Shown piece by piece: positions 57,276 through 64,000 of a stretch of 64,000 nucleotides of DNA. The stretch comes from Microdochium bolleyi. Its lineage: Eukaryota > Ascomycota > Sordariomycetes > Xylariales > Microdochiaceae. A model generated the notes under the pieces. That model worked only from the letters and a program-made list of their open reading frames with translations. It was not told the origin of the DNA and did not search any database. The translations under genes were made by a program, and so were the position numbers. Within the stretch, counting starts at the first letter, position 1. Each line of letters begins with the position of its first letter. Location of the stretch: assembly GCA_001566295.1 (NCBI GenBank), contig KQ964253.1:124001-188000 (forward strand). Direction: 5' to 3'.

Positions 57276-58716
57276 CGTTCTGAGTTATGTGGTTCGGTTT
57301 CGGGGGTTGTGTGTGCCGCCGGAGCGTGTTCTGGGGGACTGGTTGGGATCGTGTCTTCTGTCGTGAGACCAGGCGCTCTCCGTATCGGGGCCGTGACTTA
57401 GCTACCGTTGAAGCTAGAAGGCTGTCCGACCTTCACTGTGGAAGCCGATGAGGTGGTCCACCTCGTCTCGAAAGTGGCCGGGACCGAGCAGTGCGAGCTC
57501 CAAAGAGCCCAGCTTCGCTCTCCGATGTGGACTCGCAGGTCAAAAGCCGAGCTTCCACTAGGTTCCTGGACTTCTGGTCACCGTAACTGTCGTCGCCGCC
57601 GCCGTCGTTACGTCTCTGTGGACCTCGAGATCCTTGGGGCACGGCCAGTACTGGCGCGTACTTTGTCGGTTGTCGAAGTTCGCAGGCTCGCCTCGAATTG
57701 CAGCGCGCTGCCACTGCCTTTTGAGAGAAGGAAGGTGAAGTTTCGGGCGTCTACAGTGTGCCTGAGGTGCCTTATCGTTCGGACGGGGCAACAGGGCGCG
57801 CATACAGCGTGCAGCATGCAGCTCTGCCGTTCGTCGGGGGATCGTGGGCGGATTTGTATGGCTGGAGCTCCCTTGCAGCTTTCTCCACAGTGATGATGTA
57901 GAGTGATGTATTGGCCAGTGGTGTCTTGTCGTGCCGATGCTCCTCGATCGCGAACAGGCGAGGGTTTGCAGTTCAGGGGCAGCTGTGAGTCTACCGAGAG
58001 TCGAGAGGGGACTTGTCTGTCAGAGACGGCAAGGTTGGCGATGGTCTTGAATCAGAAAGTCGGGATCGGAAAGATGGACAAACGGGCGGGTTGGGCAATT
58101 CGGAGCATCCATGACAACGGGCGGGGCCACTTGCACCACGGTCTCTGCCAACGATGGATCTGAGTGGCTGGGGAGGGGTCTTGCACACGGCCGGGGTCAG
58201 GGGTCGTTGCTATGCCAGCGATGGAGCCCCTCTGGTGCACAAGCTTTTGGGCGCCGAGAAGACAAAGACGGTGAGGAGAGCAGGTGCGTCCTGGAGTCTG
58301 AGACGGCAACGTTCATGGCCATTCGCAGTGGACAATGACTGGCTAGTAGAAATTTGGACAGGCGATCAGTCGTGTTGTGCTGTTGGTCTTTGTGCGCGGA
58401 GTGTCTTCTGTGCGGGGTGGTTGGGGGGTTTGTTGACTTTCACATGATGGCTGCGGAACAATTCCATGTGCCAGCCACTCTGAGGCTGCACATCCTAGCA
58501 TCGACTTTAGCAGACATGCACGTATCCGCGAACCATACTACCACGAATGGAGACATCCTGGCCAATGCTTGAAGTCTTACAGCGAGGCACTGGCAGGGCG
58601 TCGCGTTTGTAAATCTTCTTGTTTCGCTGTCGTCACCATCCCCCGGGTATGAGTTCTATCGTGCTATCATTTCAATACTTCATCTACATCATGCGTCGAC
58701 TCGCCCGCAACCCCAC
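57276..58716. other. intergenic, no gene seen
   Basis: 1.4 kb between the MARVEL-like gene promoter and the arginase 3' end. The open frames on both strands look accidental. Confidence 0.4.
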
Positions 58717-59841
58717 CTACAGCAGCGTCTCGCCCAGCGCGCACCGCACCAGCGAGCAACCCGCGCGCACTGTCTCGTGCGCGCCGTGGTCGAGCTCGGG
58801 CGCCAGGCTGGGGTTCACCTCGACGAGGTCGACCGCGACCAGGTTGCCCGTCTGGTGCACGCTCTCGCAGATATAGTCGCCCTCGCGCAGTGTCAGCCCG
58901 CCGCGCACGGGGGTGCCCGTGCTGGGCGCCCACATCGGGTCCAGCGCGTCGACGTCGAACGACAGGTGGATCGGGGTGTCGTCACCAATGTGCGCGAGCG
59001 CCATCTCGACGACGCGGCCAATGCCGTGGCTGTAGGTAACAGACAACATGAGTCAGCCTTGGTGTGCGCATGGAATACCCTCGAGAGCACACCCGTGTCA
59101 AACGTACCGGTCAATGTCAAACATGCTGAACGCCTTGATCCCGTTGTCCCGCAGGATCTTCTTCTCGCCGGCGTCGACGTCCCGCAGGCCAATGTACACG
59201 AGCTTGCGCACGCTCAGGCGGTGCTCGTCCTTGAGCCATCCAAAGTACTCGGGCTTATCGTCCTTGGCGAGGCCCGTGAGGAACGCGACCGGCATGCCGT
59301 GCACGTTGCCCGAGTCGCTGGTCTCGGGGGTGTTGATGTCGGCGTGCGCGTCGACCCAGATGACGGCGATCTCGCGACCGAGGCGCTCGCGCGTGGCCTT
59401 GGCGGACCCCGCGATCGTGCCGATGGCGATGGAGTGGTCGCCGCCGAGCGTCAGGACGAGCCGGCCCTCGCGGGAGTGCGAGTAGACCTGCTCGGCGATG
59501 CGCTCGGTGACAGCGCTGACGGCCTTGGGGTTCTTCATCTTGCGGTAGTCCGGGTCCTCGGCGGGGACAAGGTCGGTGTAGAGGTGCACCTGGTCGTCGC
59601 CATGGAGCTTGTAGTTGAGCTCATCGCGCAGGCTGTCGAGCAGGCCGGACTCGATGAGGGCCGAGGGAGCGGCATCGACACCGGGCTTGCACTGGGAAGG
59701 GGGGAGGCGGCATTAGCACCTGGAAAGAGGGCGGTTCGTACATGGAGGGGGACTCACCTGGCCGCCTGAGAAGCCAACGGCGACAACGCCAATGTCCTCG
59801 GGGTGGGACAGGAACTTTGAGGGGATCATTGAGGTGTTCAT
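58717..59841 (-). CDS. CAR1: arginase
   Basis: Three exons, 59841-59758, 59691-59108 and 59029-58717, encode 326 aa, as expected. Arginase hydrolyses L-arginine to ornithine and urea in the cytosol, the first step of arginine use as nitrogen source. The binuclear manganese ligands are all present: GGDHS near residue 110, DAHAD near 140 and SFDVDALDP near 246; VHGMP and the trimer-region C-terminus VDLVEVNP are also there. The start MNTSMIPSKF precedes the conserved VVAVGFSGGQ-CKPGVD joined over the first intron (66 bp); the second intron is 78 bp and the junction reads DIDR-HGIGR. Nothing in the active site is missing. Confidence 0.96.
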
Positions 59842-60894
59842 GCTGTCGGTAGTCTGTCGGTGAGTGTCTAGAAAGGATTGCTTGTGAGGCAGAATGCTGG
59901 CGGTGACGCCCGTCTAGTCTGGTGCCGCTTGCTGGTGTGGATTGCTCCGGGCGTGTAACTCTAAGCCGGATCTAGAAAAATTGGGCACGGATGATGTGTT
60001 TGCGCCGGAAGTTGCTCTAGGGCGTAGGACAGAGGGAAGCTGACAAGAAAAAGTGTATGAAGAGGATGCAAGACTTTGGAACAGACAGCGAGCGCGAGAT
60101 CGCATCAAGAAGGCTTTTTGAGCGGCGGCCCTTTGGGGCAAGCGAAGGGGGAATCCCCAGGGCGGCTCACTCGGTTTTGCGCGCTTGCATGTGCGCGTGA
60201 GAGCAGATGACACACGGGCAGCTTGGAGTTGCCATTAGGGGTCGAGATGGCGGGGCCGCTCCTCAGGCCTGCGCCGCTTGGCCCGACACCTGCCGTTAAG
60301 GTGTTGATGTCCGGACATGGGGCGCAGTGGCCGGAGCGCTGGTGTCGGGGCGGTACAGATGCATTTCGGCAGAGTCCAGGAAGCAGCTGGGCCTTCGAGA
60401 AGGCTTCGACGACAAGCGAAGGCAACATCGGCACCGGCAGGCACCGGCAGGCACGGCGATGGCCCTCGCCGTCGGGGGTGAGCTCCCCCGCACTCCGCTG
60501 CTTGCGTCGCTCGGCGCCGTGCTCCAGCGCTGGCACTTGAGCAGCGCTTCCACGGCGAATGGCGGGGCCCTTGCCAGGAAGAGGACACGCAGCTCAGCAC
60601 CCCAGCAAGCCGGTGTTATCCGCCGCGGTTAATCCTGCGCTTAGGGTCGACTTCGGCGGTGTTCTGCTGATAACGGATAGGGTAACAGTTAGGTAATTGG
60701 CACACCGCGATGGCAATCCACGATTCAGTGCGTTTATCTAGCACATCTGTATCTGTCTATCAGCAGACACAAGATCCCGTTATCGGGTGCGTGGCTGGTT
60801 GCATTTGCCGGTCTCAAGTCAGCCACTGAGCTGCAGCCAACCCCCGGTGCCTTTGCGCAGCATTTGACATACCGCGACAACACCACATCCCATC
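59842..60894. other. intergenic, arginase promoter side
   Basis: About 1 kb upstream of arginase and of the 5S gene. No coding feature was found. Confidence 0.4.
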
Positions 60895-61013
60895 ACGTAC
60901 GGCCACAGGATCAAGAGAATATCGGGTCCCGTCTGCTCCCCTGCAATCAAGCTTGATACCGCCGGACCAGTAGTTGGGTCGGTGACGACCAGCGAATCCC
61001 CGGTGTTGTACGT
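60895..61013 (+). rRNA. 5S ribosomal RNA gene
   Basis: A 119-nt segment matches eukaryotic 5S rRNA. Helix I pairs ACGTACGGC at the 5' end with GTTGTACGT at the 3' end. The loop sequence CCCGTCTGCTCCCC...ATCAAGC and the distal part TAGTTGGGTCGGTGACGACC, AGCGAATCCC are the usual conserved blocks. Helix II pairs GGATCAAG with CTTGAT-A-CC. A TTTTT tract starts at the 3' end (61013-61017), a normal Pol III terminator. It stands alone among protein genes, as in Neurospora and many filamentous ascomycetes, in which 5S genes are dispersed. Confidence 0.93.
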
Positions 61014-61017
61014 TTTT
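61013..61017 (+). terminator. Pol III oligo-T terminator of 5S
   Basis: A run of five T directly at the 3' end of the 5S gene. Confidence 0.7.
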
Positions 61018-62176
61018 GTTTTGTTCTTTTGGGTGATGGTGCCGTGTTGTCGTCTGGATTGCGAGTGCTTCCCTGCTGGTGCGCTGCGTTTGCTCACCCC
61101 GCACTGCCAGACTCAATCAACACTTGGGTGTGGCGAGCAGCAACCACTGAGCGGGTGCCTGGCTTCCACAGAAGCTGCCACTTCTGCGCAAGATATAGAC
61201 GAGTTTGGGCTGGCACCACGTGCAGGTGTGGACTGTGTTGTGTGCTGTCACTTACTTCATCCCTCCGCGAAGCTGCCAGTTTGCACGTTCTCCTCCAAAG
61301 AGCAAGGTCGGAAGGCATCGACGATAGCAACAGTCAGAGGCCACGCCTCAGCCTGCCCGCCTCTTGCTGTCAGAATCTCTGTCTGTAAAATATTTGACAG
61401 TCCCCGCAGGGCTTCAATCCTTTCTTAATCCGCGCGAGATACCGTGCTGACTCGACTCTTCCAACGAGCGAAAGTTGGTAGTTGTTTTGGCGAGGCGCGA
61501 TCTGCCTTGCCGCTCATCTGCGACGTCATAGCTAAGACGCGGTAATAATCCATGCCAAGGCAAACTCGCAGGCGAGGGTGCTACCTCATGTGAAGGCGTA
61601 CGAAAATGGGCGTTGCGACACGAGAGTGCCTCATGATGCTGAACCGGAGAAGAATATACGCCAACGCATCCATCAGCAAGCTTATACGTCTCGTGGCCTT
61701 CGACGTCATCATAGAGCCGGCTTGAGTGTAATATTCTGAGCTGGGACAATATGCTCCTGTTGGGACCTCCGGGTAGTCATGATGGATGGTAGGACAGGAG
61801 GCTGTGCATGGAGCTGAGCCGCTGCCAGCTAATCCATGGTCCAATGAAGGACCTCGCTGCCGACTTTCCACGCAAGCCTCTGCCGCCCAGATGTGGAATA
61901 ACCTGCGGACTCGACGCCCAGCTGATATGGCATGCAAGCATGGGACCAGACCATGCCTGCAATGCTTCAGTGTGCCCTTCGCCTCCTCGGACGAGTTACC
62001 CAGGTCGCCCCGATCAGTGCACTTCGGCCATCCCCCTCTCTGAACACATGGGTGTCTCCAGTCCACGCAGCCTTCCTGAGCACTCCTCAACTTTCATCTG
62101 AGGAGGCACGGCAGTGACACCAAAGCACAAGCATCCTCGCCAGTGCTCCCATCGAAACCGAAAACACAACAGAGCC
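61018..62176. other. intergenic upstream of the kinase gene
   Basis: 1.16 kb. It should contain the promoter of the right-edge gene. No other feature was recognised. Confidence 0.4.
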
Positions 62177-64000
62177 ATGGATCCCGTGACAGTGTTTTCG
62201 CTCGTGGCCGGCGCCATGGGCGCGGCTGATATTACGGCAAGGCTGGGAACAGGGCTGCGTCGTCTGCAGCAGGAGTTCAGCGGAGCTCTGGATCACATCG
62301 ACGACATCGCTCAGCAGACCGGCACCATTGACTTCGCGCTCAGGGAAATCTGCTCGCTACTTCGTAGCCGACCTGGGACGTTCCCCCACTCCTTCGAATC
62401 CCGCTTCAACGATTCAACCACGGCAGTGGACCGGATCGTGCAGCAAATCCAGGATCATATACAGTCTGTCAGGACGGAAGCCAGCAGGTCGCCCAGCAAA
62501 GCAAAGCTGCTTCACGTACGGAATGCGGCAATAGTGGCCCAGTGGGGGAAGACCCTGACAGTGCAGATACAAGCGCTGTCGCTGCTGCTGCAGGTTGCAC
62601 AGCTGTGAGTCTCGGCTGCTCTCCAATGAGTGAATATCGCAAGGCATGGCTGACAAGTCACAGGCATTCCAACGACGAACGAGCGTCCGTGCTGGAGCAG
62701 GCTTCGAGCAAGATAATCTTCGAGATGGCATCTTCCATGTCGGCCAAACTTGCCACCAGCTCTTTCCGTGCCTGCTTTGGTGCCGACTCCTCCTGCGACC
62801 TCAAGACATTCAGCTTTGATCCGATACTGCTACGGACAAGACCATATCGTAAAGCCTGCGAACAGTCGTGGATCAAAGAGCTCAGCGCAACCAAAGAGAG
62901 TGATACACACAGCACCACAAGCTCAGTCTCAGCCCATTCGACATCTTCTAAAGGTGCTCTTTTTGGTGGCAGCGACGGGCAAGGGGTTTTCGGAGAAGAG
63001 ACCCAAGCCTCTGGGTCTGTTGTTGTGGACTCGAGGTCGAAACACCGCCGACTCCAGGCCGAAGTGTCATTCGGCGGGTCGACCCAAGGCTCTACCGGCA
63101 TATCAGACTCAACCATGCCCATAGACACGGAGAACACCAGCTTCACAAACCCAACAGAAACCTCGACCCAGCAGGAGGCATTCGTCGAAAGGCAAGCAGA
63201 CGTGGACCAGTGCTTCAAATCCTCCCGGGTCATCGTCTACGTCGAAGGTGTTGGACAGGACACTGCGAATTTCCCGAGCAGCGGCGCGGCACAGCTCTAT
63301 GACTGTTTGCAAGCAGCCATACTTGGAGGCCGAGATCGAATGTTGCGCGGTGCTGGCGTAAGACCAAGCACGTATGCGGGCCATTGCACGAGCCGCAATA
63401 TCAAGACGAGTGGGACACAGGAACACACGTTCCCCTTCACCCGGACGTTCCTCACTGCTGCCGTCGAGACACTCAGCGAGGGAAGTTACTCATCACTTGA
63501 GATCATTGCCAAGTTTACTGGCCCTGAAGATCACCAGTCCGCAGTCAGCTGCTCGATTCAGCAGCGCGGCGACCCGGAAGCACAGTGCAGCTCCCTCGTC
63601 AGCCGGCGCCAATTCACACACGATACGGTCAAAACTGATGATTTTGGACAACTCCAATGTCAGGATCCTCGCGAATTGATCTACTCTGACTGCCACAGGC
63701 AGCTCCCACATGCACGTGGAGGATTCTCTGAGGTGTACAAAATCTCTCTTCACCCGAACCCAGGCCACTCCGGCACAATATCAACACAGAGGCATATTGC
63801 GGTCAAGAAGCTTTCCAACAAGCGGAAAGACCTTTGGCGGAATGAGATTACGATTCTGGAGAGGATCTCTCACACCAAGCACGCCCACCTCCTGGCATCT
63901 TTTGGGTCATTCCAGCACATGAACAGATGCTTCATCATGTTTCCCTGGGCGGAGGGAGACCTGCGGGATCTCTGGACAAGAAAGACCCCCTCGCAAGATC
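62177..64000 (+). CDS. helical N-terminal (NLR-type) domain plus protein kinase, truncated by window edge
   Basis: The exons 62177-62604 and 62664 onward are separated by a 59-bp intron; the second stays open to the window end, so at least 587 residues are visible. The first exon (MDPVTVFSLVAGAMGAADI, then long helices with heptads) resembles the fungal N-terminal helical domain found on STAND/NLR and ankyrin proteins. A Ser/Thr-rich region of about 340 residues follows. A protein kinase domain starts near 492: Gly-rich loop GGFSEVY, the ATP-binding Lys in IAVKKL near 521, the alpha-C Glu in WRNEITIL near 535, and a hinge-like FPWAEGDLRDLW. The catalytic loop and DFG lie beyond the edge, so activity cannot be judged. 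The layout suggests signalling in fungal allorecognition or stress, which is inference. Confidence 0.82.

Noticed and set aside
58777..59769. 330-codon plus-strand open frame
   Set aside because: Antisense to arginase; it also runs through arginase introns.
1..64000. CRISPR arrays, bacterial operons, intact transposons
   Set aside because: No spaced direct repeats, terminal inverted repeats, reverse transcriptase or transposase frames were seen; the sequence is eukaryotic.

Overview
The window is nuclear DNA from a filamentous ascomycete (Pezizomycotina, most likely Sordariomycetes). Evidence: short 53-78 bp spliceosomal introns with GTRNGT donors and CTAAC/CTGAC-like branch points, an intron-containing tRNA-Glu, a free-standing 5S rRNA gene, GC-rich third codon positions, and fungal families such as DUF6594, an isopenicillin-N-acyltransferase-like protein, a PNP-NACHT-ankyrin receptor and a protein with a fungal helical N-terminal domain plus a kinase domain. 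The species cannot be fixed from sequence alone.

Layout. 0-5.8 kb: a low-complexity hypothetical protein, an orphan cytochrome P450 and tRNA-Glu(CTC). 5.8-25.4 kb is a dense housekeeping block: ELYS-like nucleoporin and condensin SMC4 (divergent), an acyltransferase with a tiny first exon, a 68-aa protein, ribosomal protein eS26 and ubiquitin-eS31 (divergent), NOP58, the AMSH-type deubiquitinase Sst2, prefoldin 6 and VPS4 (divergent). 25.4-30.1 kb has no supportable gene. 30.1-48.3 kb: MFS sugar transporter, GH18 chitinase, two DEAD-box helicases (mitochondrial Mss116-like and Dhh1), a J-domain membrane protein, mitochondrial GatB and a DUF6594 membrane protein. 48.3-64 kb is sparser and more accessory: a PNP-NACHT-ankyrin NLR broken by one TAG codon, a 90-aa hydrophilic protein, a four-helix membrane protein, arginase, a 5S rRNA gene, and at the right edge a protein with an NLR-type helical N-terminal domain and a protein kinase domain.

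How genes relate. Several belong to shared processes: chromosome structure and nuclear envelope (SMC4, ELYS), ribosome and snoRNP biogenesis (eS26, UBI3, NOP58, 5S), ESCRT and endosomal ubiquitin handling (Sst2, VPS4), RNA helicases, and mitochondrial expression (Mss116-like, GatB). They are separate transcription units, not operons.

The best candidate for something unusual is the NLR. Its reading frame stays intact on both sides of a single in-frame TAG at 50530-50532, where the family normally has Trp (TGG). The stop could be a RIP-type nonsense mutation, or a site corrected by the A-to-I mRNA editing known from Sordariomycete sexual tissue. ORF and exon calls come from reading the sequence; no database search was possible.
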